A DNA stretch of 64,000 bases from an uncultured Kiritimatiellota bacterium. Its GTDB lineage: Bacteria; Verrucomicrobiota; Kiritimatiellia; RFP12; UBA1067. The DNA lies in the NCBI GenBank assembly GCA_934635225.1, contig CAKTYZ010000003.1, positions 1-64,000 of the forward strand. Direction: 5' to 3'. The position numbers were made by a program, and so were the translations under genes. The notes beneath the pieces were generated by a model. The model was not told where the DNA came from and searched no databases. It saw only the letters and a list, made by a program, of their open reading frames with translations. Of the stretch, positions 25,801-35,300 are shown in pieces (position 1 is the stretch's first letter; the number at the start of each line of letters is the position of its first letter).

Positions 25801-26506
25801 CCGGCGCGCCCGTTTCCTGATCCTCGCGGAAGTCGTCCAGTACGCCCGCCGGCGTCGAGCCGTTCGTGTTGAGCACGACGGGCAGCCCATGCGACTCGGC
25901 CAGCCGCTTCGCCCACAGCCAGCCGTTTCGGTCATCCAGCCCCTTCGCCGTGTCGCAGAAGTGGCCGTTCATCCAGAAGACCAGCCCGGCCGCGCCATTC
26001 GTCTCGGCGAAGCCGAACTCCGGCAGCGGATCGTACGTCTCCCACGGCAGCCCATAGCGCTTGGCCGGATTCGCGCTCGGCGGCGTCATCCGCTCGCGGT
26101 AGTAGAAGCGGAAGGCATGGTCGTCCCAGGCGTTCAGGTAGAACGGCACGCCGGGAAGCGTCCCCGCGAAGGAGCCCTTCGGCTCGCCGTCCGAATACGC
26201 GACGCGGAACTCGCGCCCCTCGACGCCAATCTTCGTCCACCCGCCGCCCGGCAGACGGTAGACGCCGGGGCGGGCGCGGTGCGCCGCGTAGACGTGGTCG
26301 TAGCGCGCCGCCCACAGGAGGGCCTTCTCGGGCGTCTCCGCCGTGACGACGGTCACGTTCCCGTGCCGCGACGCCCGTGTCAGGCCATAGCCGCGCAAGT
26401 CCCGCGCCGCCAGCGCCTCCTCGTCTGCCGCGCCGCACGGCGCCCACGCGCAGACGGCCAGCGCACAGGCCGCGCCCATCACGCGAACAGCTCTCATTCT
26501 TCTCAT
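22805..26506 (-). CDS. Giant putative glycoside hydrolase, paralogue A
   Basis: 1233 aa, signal peptide from MRRMRAVRVMGAACALAVCA. The first barrel half has KYLKGKYGTAAAVSARWKD, a GH42-like helix, and EPCGELSHG with Glu near 291 as candidate acid/base. A beta-sandwich is inserted from about DLKGTWRRRP. The second barrel half carries FSLEPGGPAHD with Glu near 577 as candidate nucleophile. A GATase-like fold follows (CLVDANNTLMD, VRGGGTYVAM), then C-terminal sandwiches ending with VRRHHHRFGDRTDLDITPF. It shares this architecture with the proteins at 28530 and 32371. Start chosen at 26506, whose ATG overlaps the upstream esterase stop (ATGA). Substrate unknown. Confidence 0.68.
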   Translation of the reverse strand: MRRMRAVRVMGAACALAVCAWAPCGAADEEALAARDLRGYGLTRASRHGNVTVVTAETPEKALLWAARYDHVYAAHRARPGVYRLPGGGWTKIGVEGREFRVAYSDGEPKGSFAGTLPGVPFYLNAWDDHAFRFYYRERMTPPSANPAKRYGLPWETYDPLPEFGFAETNGAAGLVFWMNGHFCDTAKGLDDRNGWLWAKRLAESHGLPVVLNTNGSTPAGVLDDFREDQETGAPDYLGGYHGVGSEHSVGEPFLSWASERGREDLLATLANGLRECNSSNVVDFLEPCGELSHGAFTPFIEYGPLADASYRKYLKGKYGTAAAVSARWKDASVKSWADVRLPEIAEFAGFGPDAIDLKGTWRRRPVGATGEWSRVEMPGHQLAAFLPKESAVYRRAFDLPARAKAGARTWLYVWDLSKTAFARVGVRVNGTSFESFVPHGSVHWMVREVTDALRPGRNGVELTLPDGKCCYKVYLTHEEPKAYPYFGEGGNARWIDFCGWQEWSRVQTVRRGLDRLRAVEPDKGIVSMAPMTYLTPLREIAAAYGARFHDTGGMAAFWWELLPMLMRSKGLPFSLEPGGPAHDREGFRRMTNFYMAEGVNAIHYFIHVGCVSWHPEIAAEYVRRLPALKMLGRMTPPEAELAMVVDSGVNHAMGFPWRTDVASAYPSGYMTWRFAATLGDSFQLDAVTPCDFADGNASRYRCLVDANNTLMDAAQVAGIERYVRGGGTYVAMFQSGRHTPRAPDRWALKGLAGVEPDGMSVYATEADANGIPSIVCKGPFAQVRCEKGTGADDVPDSFRADGVRYRVTDPAVETVWRWEDGAPAVTVRRVGKGRFVSFGIRPHSLYEGVEWRALRQLLKELGVREKPIAMTGGRGFARHYVTTDGLYDVWYADTERARDYAVSFRDGKARDVTDVLTGKPMAMKGHFEDNDFVMGTSLRGANERAAWHWVKNQFGWWQGGPRARRADAAPPSEPAGARHPDVLPLTDGWRTADGTATAVAPRVVGLDDAPEAYALSRTFTVPADWTDGDVELWAVGMYPFLFVRAELSVRLDGREIRRPLREGVCGLALPVKAGETHVLELSVRGDAHPRVRGFGGPIYLYRRPRPERTLDLSGEWDALTDFTGSTVRSVSLPGDYAGVLAFRRRVAVPADWKSLRVRIDFTSRGDRLVGVIVNGRYVRRHHHRFGDRTDLDITPFVRFGDENELILVGNDNPRQKGLVELVRLTARTAKGR

Positions 26507-28512
26507 TTGCCAGTGCATCCTTTCTTCAAGTCCTCGTCTCTGCCCAGGCCCTCGACCCGGAACGGCCCGGCCGGAAGCCCGGTCGCGCCGAAGATCGCGG
26601 CGCCCGGTTCCGGGAAGTTCCGCCACAGGTAGCGCACGCCGGAAATCGCGAACGGCGCCGTCACGCGGACGCGCCCGCCGTCCGCGAACGCCGCCTCCGC
26701 CGCGTGCCACGCCCCCGAGGCGTCCTGCGCCTCGAACCCCGGCAGCGCGCCGCCCGGCTGCGAGGGCCGCGCGGGCGGCGGCGCGAACGCGACGATCGCC
26801 GTCCGGCCTTCCGCCTCCACGCGCACGGCCTGGGGGCCGTCCGCCACGACGTCCCGGCAGCCATACGTCTTCGCCAGCGCCTGCCGCGCGAGGCGGCGCC
26901 CCTGCTCGCGCTTGTCCGGCGGGTGGATGTCGCGCCGGCTACCGATGTCGATCGAGCACGCGAAGCCGACGCCGGGAATCTGCACGGACGCGAGCCGCTG
27001 CGCCTCGCGGATCTCGCTCCACGTCTCGTCCGCGCGATGCGGCTCGTGGTTCGCCAGCTGCACGCCGTAGAACGGCAGGTCGGGACGCCCCCAGCCCGCG
27101 CGCAAGAGGCTGATGAGCCGCGAGAGGTCGGCGAGATAGGCGGCGCAGTCCCGCCGCGCCTGCGCGTCCGCCTCGCCCTGGTAGAAGAGGACGCCCTTCA
27201 CGGGCAGGCGGAAGAACGGACGGATGCACGCGCCCCAGCTGCCGCCGTAGGTGCGCGGCGGCTTCGGGACCGCAAGACTTCTGCGGCAGCGCCAGCCCGC
27301 GCCCGCGAGGGAGAACGCCGCCTGCGGCGCGTCCGCCGGCGCGAGCGTCAGCGTCCCGCTGAACGCGCCCCACCACGTGAGCCGGTCTCGGCAGCCCACG
27401 ACGGCGGTGACCGCGTTCGACCCCGCCTTCACGGCCGCCGCCGGCACGCGGAAACGCCACGGGCGCGCGCCGGTCTCGCCCGGCACGGGCGCGTCCCACG
27501 CCTTTGAGGCGCCCACGCGCGCGCCATTGAAGAAGATGACGCACGGCAAGGCCGACTGCCCGAGGTCGAGGGCCAGGTCGCGCCCCGTCCAGGCGCCCGG
27601 GACCTCGACTTCTCGCGAAAAGGCGGCAATGCCCGCGAAATCCTTCAGGACCGTGTGCTCAAGCCCGCCCGCCGCCGGAAGGGAGACCGGCTCGCCGTCT
27701 TCCGCCTCGGACGCCGTCGCAAGCGCCTTCAGCCGCGCCGCGTCGCCGAAAAGCGCGTGCGCTTCGGCTATGGCCGCATCGGCCCGCGCAAAGCCGTCCG
27801 CCGCCGCCCGCAGCGCGTCGCGCGAGCGCGCGAGCGCCTGGGGATCCCGCTGTCCGCTCGGCAGGAAGTGGCGGATCGGGGGCCCCGGCCAGGCCGCGCC
27901 GACCAGGCCGATCGGCACGTCGCCCAGCCTCTCGCGCACGGCTCGCGCGAAATGGCAGGCCAGCGCGGAGAAGTCGCGCGCCGTCTGCGGCGTCAGGCGC
28001 GTCCAGCCGCGCACGTAGGGCGGCTCGTCCACCTCCGCCTCCGACCCGAGCAGCGGCACGTCCAGAAGGCGGATGTCCGGGCAGTCCGCCGCCGCCAGCT
28101 CGCGTTCGGGATTCCCGGACCGGGCCAGCGGCCACCAGGCGTTCGACTGCCCCGTGCAGAACCAGACGTCGCCCACGAGGACGTCCGTCAGGCGGACTTC
28201 CGCCGCGCCGTCGGACGCGACGACCTCGTAAGGCCCGCCCGGCGCACCGACGGCGGGGAACTGGACGCGCCACGCGCCGTCCGCCCCCACGGCGACCGTC
28301 TCGAACGTCCCGCCGAACGCGACGCGCACCGTGCGCCCCGTTTCGCCAAAGCCCGCGAAGGGAACCGGCTCGCCGCGCTGGACGACCATGTGCGACGACC
28401 AGGCGCGGCCGAACCTCAGCGGACTCGGCTCCGCCGCCGCGGCGCACGCAAGGGCCAGACCCGCCGCCAAGAAGGCCCCCCGCCCCAGATGCAGATGTCC
28501 CGCACGTCCCAT
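26503..28512 (-). CDS. Sialate O-acetylesterase family protein (second copy)
   Basis: 669 aa, longer than the copy at 12557 because of a fuller inserted beta-sandwich between the two catalytic blocks (about residues 275-400: AFSREVEVPGAWTGRDLALD). Signal peptide MGRAGHLHLGRGAFLAAGLA and on. Nucleophile block WFCTGQSNAW with Ser near 123; second block GVLFYQGEADAQARR; Asp-His in RRDIHPPDKREQG. Long-form members of this family commonly carry the sandwich. Start at 28512, 17 bases after paralogue B; its stop overlaps the start of paralogue A by four bases, so the three are translationally linked. Expected to deacetylate sialic acid or another sugar for its neighbours. Confidence 0.86.
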   Translation of the reverse strand: MGRAGHLHLGRGAFLAAGLALACAAAAEPSPLRFGRAWSSHMVVQRGEPVPFAGFGETGRTVRVAFGGTFETVAVGADGAWRVQFPAVGAPGGPYEVVASDGAAEVRLTDVLVGDVWFCTGQSNAWWPLARSGNPERELAAADCPDIRLLDVPLLGSEAEVDEPPYVRGWTRLTPQTARDFSALACHFARAVRERLGDVPIGLVGAAWPGPPIRHFLPSGQRDPQALARSRDALRAAADGFARADAAIAEAHALFGDAARLKALATASEAEDGEPVSLPAAGGLEHTVLKDFAGIAAFSREVEVPGAWTGRDLALDLGQSALPCVIFFNGARVGASKAWDAPVPGETGARPWRFRVPAAAVKAGSNAVTAVVGCRDRLTWWGAFSGTLTLAPADAPQAAFSLAGAGWRCRRSLAVPKPPRTYGGSWGACIRPFFRLPVKGVLFYQGEADAQARRDCAAYLADLSRLISLLRAGWGRPDLPFYGVQLANHEPHRADETWSEIREAQRLASVQIPGVGFACSIDIGSRRDIHPPDKREQGRRLARQALAKTYGCRDVVADGPQAVRVEAEGRTAIVAFAPPPARPSQPGGALPGFEAQDASGAWHAAEAAFADGGRVRVTAPFAISGVRYLWRNFPEPGAAIFGATGLPAGPFRVEGLGRDEDLKKGCTGK

Positions 28513-28529
28513 GTGGCCCCTTCCCGCGA

Positions 28530-31500
28530 TCACCGCACCGCGTCGCGCGGATAGAGCTCCAGCCGGACGTCGATCTTCGAGAAGTCCCAGCCGCCGCGCG
28601 GCGGATCGCCGCAAGGCTTCAGCACGTTCTCCTCGCCAAAGCGCAGGATCGACGTGACGTCGACGTCGGTCACGTTCCCGAAGCGGTGATGGTGCCGGCG
28701 CATGTAGCGCCCGTTCAGCGTCTCGACGCCGAGCGGGACGGCCACGCGCGCGCCGGGCTTCGGCTCCATGTGGATGAAGACACGGTACCTTCCTTCCCAT
28801 TCCTTCGGAACGAACTGCCGCGTCGGCAGCTTCGCGAGCGTGAAGGACTCTTCGGCAAACGCGCGGTGGAAGAGGTAGACCGCACCGTTCACGCCCGTGA
28901 AGCGGTGGCCTTTCGGCGGCGCGTCGAACGCGAACGTGAGGACGTTCCCCGTCGGCTTGAGCAGGTTGGTCACGTCTTCGGCGACGCGCTCGCCCGTCGT
29001 CGTCTTCTCGCGCAGGACGACGCCGTTCAGCGTGATCTTGGCGGACGACAGGAAGTTCGGCCCCACCCATGCGCCGCAGACGAAGCGCACGCGCCCTCCC
29101 TGCAGCCATTTCGGGTCGTCGAGGTCGAACGTCTTCGTGATCGTCGCGGCCGCGCCGTCGGCGAGGCCCCAGAACTGGAGCGCGTCGGCGACGCACGGAT
29201 TCCCGGAGTCCGCGAACGTCCAGCCTGCCTTGAGGTCCTGCGTCGGGTCCTTCCACTTGCCCTGCGCGTAGTTCGAGAAGTCGCGCGTCGGCTTCTTGAG
29301 TTCGCGCCAGGCGGACTGGCTCTCCTTCCACCAGTGTCCGACGGCATCCGCCGGCTCGTAGACGCGGGCGTTCACGACCATCGCCTCCTGCGCCGCGAGG
29401 TCCGCCGCGAACGTGCAGACGCCGTCGGCGAAGTCGAACGCGAGACTTTCCTCGCCGCGCGCGCTCCACGCCGTCAGCGCGGCGGGCCGGCGCGGCACGC
29501 GCAGGGCGACGCGCGCCTTCTGCATGCCGTTCGTGTTGAAGTTGCAGAGGACGGTCACGGCGTCCAGCCCGTCACCGGAGCGGTAGGGCTGGGCCCAGAC
29601 GAGCGGGTCGTCCGTCGTGCAGACGGCCGCGTCCGCGCCGACGTCGGCGAGAAGCTCCTTCCAGAACGCCGTCTCCCCCGCGCCCGGCCACCAGATGCCC
29701 ATGACGTCGCGGCTGTCGCGCGCGAACGCGCTGCCGAGCCAGACGACCCGGCCCTTGCCGAGCCGACGCACGGTGACCGCCGCCGCGCCGTTCTCGTACG
29801 TCGCGGCAATCTCGGTCGCGGCGTCCGTCGGCGCGAGCTCGACCGAATAGTCGTTCCGGTTGTTGCCGTTCGAGTCGACCGTCCGTCCCGTGTCGGGATA
29901 CGCGCGCCCCTTCCACGTCACCGTGCCGCCGAGGGGCCGCAGCTTCGCCGCCTTCGCCCCCGCGAGCGCGGCGATCGGCCAGGCGTCGTTCGCCGTCGCG
30001 AGGGAACGCCCCGTGAACGGCCAGGCGATGAACGTGCCGCCCGCCTTCACCCAGTCGGCGATTTCCGCGAGGCGCGCCGGGTCGTGGATCTCGTTGCCGC
30101 TGTCGACCATGACCCTGAAGCCGCGCATCTTGCCCGCCGCGACGCCGTCGTCGTCGATGTAGAGCATGGACTGCCCGAGCGACTGCAGCGCGCCGCGCCC
30201 GATGTCCCAGTCCCACGGCGTGTTGACGTCATGCCCCTTCACGCCGACAAGCGGCTCCGGCGCGGGGAAGCTGTCCATCGTCAGGAGCGAACGGCGGTAG
30301 ATGAGGACCTGCGGCCCCGCGATGTCGATGTCATAGGTCCCCATCCGCTGCAGCAGGCCGCGATGCGCGAGCCACCACGCGCGCACGGGCGGATTGCGCG
30401 AATACGTCTGCGTCAGGAACACGGGCTCGTGCATGTCAAGGCCCGCGAGGAAGACGCGGAGCGTCGACCGCCGCGCGTCTTCGACGGTGGCATAGGGCCC
30501 GGCGAGCTCGCTCGTGCCCGGATAGCCCCAGAGCCGGCCGTACCGCTTGTACCAGGGGAAGTACCAGATGCCCTCGCCCGTGAAGTGGGCGAACCCGCCC
30601 CAGTCGCGCATCAGCTCGTCCGTGATCGGCGTGCCGAGCGTGATCGGCGCCATCATCTTGATCGGGGCGTCGGGATCGGCCTGGCGCATGGCCTCGAAGA
30701 CGATCTCGAGCTTGCGCCGCTTCGCGTCGCGACGCCAGTCGTTCCAGAGCGCGTACATCCTGTTCCGCGCCGCGCCGAGGTTCGGGTAGACGGCCGGTTC
30801 CTGCGTCGAGAGGAAGACGCGCCCGTTCCAGAAGTGCCCGCGCATGAGGAACTCGAGCTCGTTCGCGCCCGTGCGCAGACGGTCCGTCACGTCCAGCGCA
30901 CACCACGTCCCGACGTCGGCGACCTTCTCGCCGTTGAGCGTGACCTCGTGGCGCACGTTGACCGGCGACATCGGGAAGAAGTAGAGGTAGACCTTCCTGC
31001 CGGCGGCGACGGCCGGATCCCAGCCGAAGAACCGGCGCATCCGGCGCGGCGTCTTCGACTGACGGTCGTTTCCGGCCGTGTCGTAATACTTAAGGTAATC
31101 GAGGTTGCCGGGCATCGCGAGCGCCGTCCAGTCCGTGCGGTTCGACGACGAGAACCACGTGCCCGCAAGATCCTTCACCAGCCCCGGGAGCCCCGCGAAC
31201 GTCGCGAATTCCGGCGGCTCGACCTGGTCCCAGCTGACAAATCCGTTCTCCCCGCGCGAATACATCTCGCTCGCCTCGGACAGCGTGACGCCGTTTCGCT
31301 TCAGGAAGGCGGTCCAGTCGGCCTTCGCGGCGGGCGAATAGTCGCCGTGCATGTCGTACCAGGACTGATGGACGATTTCTCCGACCGGATGCATCCACCC
31401 GCGCACGGCGGGCGTCTTGAACTTCCGCATCACGTCAGCGGTCTGCCGACCGATGTAGCTCCAGATGTCCGCGTCGTACCAGCTGATGTGCGGCTGATGG

Positions 31501-32327
31501 GCGTGGTCGTAGCGCAGCCAGCCGTTCATCATCCACGGCGCGGGCTGTTCCATGTGGTCGGCGAACCGGCGGGCTATCCAGTCGAACCCGTTGCACGGCA
31601 TGTAGAGGCGGTAGGCGTAGGGAATGCCCTGATCCTCGGCGTACTTCGCCTTCCAGCGGACGCCGTTCGCCGCGACGATTCCGTCCGAGTCGTCCTGGCC
31701 CTCGAGCTCAAGCCAGTTGTCGAAGTGCATCCCGCCCATCTCCTTCAGGAAGGCGAAGTCCTCGCGCGGATCGAGCTGCTCGCCGCGCTTCGCGCCGGCC
31801 CGGTTCATCCAGTTGTGGAAGTCCTCGAGCCCGCCCATGCCGTAGGTGCCCCAGGCGAACGGCGACATCCACTCGGGACACGCCGCCTGCGTGACCAGCC
31901 CGTCGCGCACGTCGGGGTGCACGCCCAGCCAGTCCACCAGCGTCGCCGCGTCCGGCGCGGCGAGAATGACGGCCTCCGTTCCGCGCCGCGCCACGGCGAA
32001 CGCGGCGCCGGGCGCTTCCAGCACGCCGTCCCTTTCCGCGACGCCCGCGCCTTTCCGCACGTCGTGCAGGAACTTGCCCGCGACTGTCTCAGCGTTCGTC
32101 GCCGAAGCCGTCGCGAACCGGAATGCGTCCACGCGCCGTGCGCCGTCCGTCATCGTCTCGCACGTCACGGCGCAACGCCCGAAGCCGCGCAGGTCCGCCG
32201 TCTCGGCCGTCTCCAGCCGGCTGACGACGCGCCACGCCGCCCCTTGCACAGCGTCTGCCGACGCCTCCTGCGCGGCAAGCGCCGCGACGCCCATGAAAAG
32301 AATTCCGACCTTCGTTCTCATTTTCAT
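28530..32327 (-). CDS. Giant putative glycoside hydrolase, paralogue B
   Basis: 1265 aa, signal peptide MKMRTKVGILFMGVAALAAQ. Same plan as paralogue A: barrel half one with MHPVGEIVHQS (candidate acid/base Glu near 317), an inserted sandwich beginning DLAGTWFSSSNRTDW, barrel half two with GTSELAGPYATVED (candidate nucleophile Glu near 607), a GATase-like fold (VMVDSGNEIHD, VKAGGTFIAWPF), then sandwiches ending MRRHHHRFGNVTDVDVTSIL. Residue numbers assume the first ATG; a second ATG two codons later is better spaced from GGA. It has its own -10 just upstream. A GH clan-A type hydrolase is the best guess; I do not recognise a named family. Confidence 0.68.
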   Translation of the reverse strand: MKMRTKVGILFMGVAALAAQEASADAVQGAAWRVVSRLETAETADLRGFGRCAVTCETMTDGARRVDAFRFATASATNAETVAGKFLHDVRKGAGVAERDGVLEAPGAAFAVARRGTEAVILAAPDAATLVDWLGVHPDVRDGLVTQAACPEWMSPFAWGTYGMGGLEDFHNWMNRAGAKRGEQLDPREDFAFLKEMGGMHFDNWLELEGQDDSDGIVAANGVRWKAKYAEDQGIPYAYRLYMPCNGFDWIARRFADHMEQPAPWMMNGWLRYDHAHQPHISWYDADIWSYIGRQTADVMRKFKTPAVRGWMHPVGEIVHQSWYDMHGDYSPAAKADWTAFLKRNGVTLSEASEMYSRGENGFVSWDQVEPPEFATFAGLPGLVKDLAGTWFSSSNRTDWTALAMPGNLDYLKYYDTAGNDRQSKTPRRMRRFFGWDPAVAAGRKVYLYFFPMSPVNVRHEVTLNGEKVADVGTWCALDVTDRLRTGANELEFLMRGHFWNGRVFLSTQEPAVYPNLGAARNRMYALWNDWRRDAKRRKLEIVFEAMRQADPDAPIKMMAPITLGTPITDELMRDWGGFAHFTGEGIWYFPWYKRYGRLWGYPGTSELAGPYATVEDARRSTLRVFLAGLDMHEPVFLTQTYSRNPPVRAWWLAHRGLLQRMGTYDIDIAGPQVLIYRRSLLTMDSFPAPEPLVGVKGHDVNTPWDWDIGRGALQSLGQSMLYIDDDGVAAGKMRGFRVMVDSGNEIHDPARLAEIADWVKAGGTFIAWPFTGRSLATANDAWPIAALAGAKAAKLRPLGGTVTWKGRAYPDTGRTVDSNGNNRNDYSVELAPTDAATEIAATYENGAAAVTVRRLGKGRVVWLGSAFARDSRDVMGIWWPGAGETAFWKELLADVGADAAVCTTDDPLVWAQPYRSGDGLDAVTVLCNFNTNGMQKARVALRVPRRPAALTAWSARGEESLAFDFADGVCTFAADLAAQEAMVVNARVYEPADAVGHWWKESQSAWRELKKPTRDFSNYAQGKWKDPTQDLKAGWTFADSGNPCVADALQFWGLADGAAATITKTFDLDDPKWLQGGRVRFVCGAWVGPNFLSSAKITLNGVVLREKTTTGERVAEDVTNLLKPTGNVLTFAFDAPPKGHRFTGVNGAVYLFHRAFAEESFTLAKLPTRQFVPKEWEGRYRVFIHMEPKPGARVAVPLGVETLNGRYMRRHHHRFGNVTDVDVTSILRFGEENVLKPCGDPPRGGWDFSKIDVRLELYPRDAVR

Positions 32328-32342
32328 TTTCCAGATGTCCGT

Positions 32343-32351
32343 ATTTTATCA
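32343..32351 (-). promoter_or_regulatory. Putative extended -10 promoter before paralogue B
   Basis: Minus strand TGA-TAAAAT in the 43-base gap between paralogues C and B, about 15 bases before the start codon of B. Confidence 0.4.
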
Positions 32352-32370
32352 AAATCTCCGAATGCGCGGC

Positions 32371-35300
32371 CTAAGGCAGCTCCAGCCACGCGCGCGGAAC
32401 CGTCTTCGGCGGCTTCGTCCGCCAGTCCGGCTCGTCGCGACCGCATTGCGGCCACCAGCGCAGGACGTTCGGTCGTCCGTCCCGCCGCAGGAGGCCCGTC
32501 ACGTCAACCGCCTCCATCGTCGGCGGCACCTGAAGCATCACGCCGTTGAGAAGAAGGTAGTTCATCTTCGCTTCCGAGGCCAGAAAGACGCGTCCGCCCG
32601 TCGCAGGCGTCGCGAAAGCCGTGCGGACGCAGCCGGCAAGGCCGGGCGCGAAGTCCTTCAGCGGCGCCGTCTCCGTCGGCTGCGGACGCGCCTCGGCGTA
32701 GAAGACGCCGTGGACGCCGCTCGGCAGATACCGCCGCGCGCCGGCCGGCAGCCGCCCGTCAATCGCGACTTCAAGCGTCACCTCGCCCGCGTCGGGAAGC
32801 GCCGCGCGAAAGGACAGGTTGTCCGTGCGCGGAACGGCCACGCCACCGACCTTCACCGTCGCACGCGGATTCAGCCCCGTCACGTAGCCCTGCGACGCGA
32901 ACTTCAGCATGACGCGACGGCCTTTCCAGGCGGAAGGAATCGCGACGCGCCTCACGAACGTCGCGGACGCGGCCGGATCGTCCAGCCCCATCGTCACATA
33001 CGATCCGAGCGTCACGGCGCGACCGCTCTCGACGTGCGTCCACCCCCCCTGCAGCGGCAGGAAGCGTCCCTCGGCGGCGGTGGCTACCGCTGGCTTCGGC
33101 GCCGGCGACACGGGGTCGAGCGCATACCAACGCCGCGCGAGGGACTTCAGCCAGTAGAGCGGCGCAAACCCGGCGTCCTCGCGAAGCGCCGCGTAGACGC
33201 GCGACTCGAATGGCTCCAGCGGGACGTCCGTCAGCGTCAGGCGGTTTTCCGCGTCCTGCGCGAACGGACGCTCGGGATGGCCCTCGGCGGACAGTTCGAC
33301 AAGACGGCCGACCCGGCCCGAGACATGGAAGCGCGGCGAGGCCGAGACGCTGTTCGTGCCGCCCATCAGCGCCAGCAGACAGAGGTCGTAGAGGCCGTTC
33401 TTTGAGCGCCAGACCTCGGCAAAGCAGTCGCGCATTCCCTTGAGCTGGGCGCCGCCCGACGTGCGCGGCACGCCCAGGCGATCGAGCAGGTCTCCGAGCG
33501 CGGGGACCTGCGCGGGGTCCTCGAAGTTGAACTTGCGCCCGTCGTCGCGCGTGCGCCACCACGCGCCGCTCCACAGGCAGACAAGCCGCCCCTTCCCGAT
33601 GGCAAACGTGCGGCAGTTGACGGGATCCGTCCCGCCGTGCAGGACGGCTTGCGCCGGGAGACCAAGCGCGGCGAACAGCGGCCAGACGTTCCGCTTCAGG
33701 TGCGTGTGTGTCCCCGTGTGCTCGTTGGCGATGAACGTTCCGCCCGCCCGGACGAAGCGCGCGACGGCCTCGGCCTCCTCAGGCGTCAGGATCGTCGTCG
33801 CGGCGTCCATGATGAACTTCACGCGCGTCCACGGCCGGTCGGCCACCAGGTCTGAGGGGTCGATCAGCCCCGGCACGCGCCCTGTCGCCTGAAGGACGCC
33901 ACGGGACGGATCGAGCCGCCACGGGTTCGGGTCGCGCAGGCGCGAGGCGTTCCGGATCGAGCGCATCACGCAGATGTCGAATTCGTCGCGGTCGTGCTTG
34001 CCGAGGCAGTCGAGCCACGCCCGGTGGCTCTCGATCCACGCGCCCTTGCCGTTCGCGCGGAACATGTCGGGGTCGAACAGCAGGTTCACCGCGTCGTTGC
34101 CGAGCATCAGGTACTGCGTGAACATCTGGCGCAGACGCGTGACGTCCGGCGGCACGCCGCCGTTCTCGCAGGAGACGGGGTCGCCGCGCGTCTTCCAGTA
34201 GCGCGAACACCAGGGCGCCCAGCAGGCCTGCGTCTGCCCGGTGTCGTGCTGGTAGCCGCCGTAGCGGCGCAGGATGTCGAAGCTCAGGTCGCCGATCGCC
34301 GTCTGGCACATCATGAACTGGGGCCGCCCGGCGGGATCGCCGGCCCGGTTGGCCCGCAGACGGCGTGCGTCATACGCGATGACTCTCTTCGCGGCCGTCT
34401 CGGAAAGCGCAAAGAACGCGCGATTCTTCCGCTCGTCGTCGCTCGGATAGGCGAAGCGCCCGTCCGCGCCGAGAAAGGCATAGTACGAGACCGGCGCCCG
34501 AAGGCCCTTGAGCGCAATCTCGTTCGTGCCGACGCGGAGAAGCCCCGCGAGATCATAGCAGATGTCAAGGTCGCCCGTCAGCGGCACGCGGCGCGTGAGG
34601 TCCTTCGCGGCGCGACCGTTCACGGTCACCTCGCCGACTTCCGAAATCCCTCCGTGCCAGTTGCCGCAGGAGAGGTGCAGGTAGCGCGCCTTGCCGAGGT
34701 CGCCCGCGAGATCGAACGTGCGCGTCAGCGTGAAGCCGTCCTCCTTGGAGGCGTAGGCGAGCAGGACCGGATCTCCCGCATCGACCGGCTGAGGCGGATT
34801 CGTCCCGTCGTCCAGCGTCCACGTGCCGCGCAGGTCGACCGAGACGCCCGGCTTCCAGCCGACGATCTCGCGCATCGTGACGATGTCCTCGTCGCCGACA
34901 AAGCCCGGCAGGCTGGCCGCCTGGCCCGACCCCTTCTCGACCGAGCCGAAATGGGCGATGAAATGGTCGTCCCTCGCGTAGTGACGGGCGCACGCCTGGT
35001 TGTCGTAGTCGATCAAGTCCGCGATCTTCGGCATCGGCCAGTCGCTGCCGTGCGCGGCATACTTGAAGTAGTAAAGGCTCGTTGGCCCGATCGCGCCGTC
35101 CTTCCCCGTCGCGTACGGAAGCGGGATCTCGTTCCAGAACCAGGCGGGATTCTCCGCGTGCGCCATGAGCGGATAGTCGAGATAGCCGACGCCAAGCCTC
35201 TTCGCGTACGCGGCGATCGCGTCGCCGAGCGCGTGGTTCCAGACGCCGGGCGCAACCCAGGCGGGGGCGCCATAATTGGCCCCGAAGAGGCCGAAGCCCT

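Noticed and set aside
16265..26632. Very long plus-strand reading frames (16265-19867 and 22658-26632)
   Set aside because: They lie exactly opposite the GH2-like and paralogue A genes, are Arg/Ala/His-rich, have no start site or known domain, and are expected shadows of GC-rich coding DNA.
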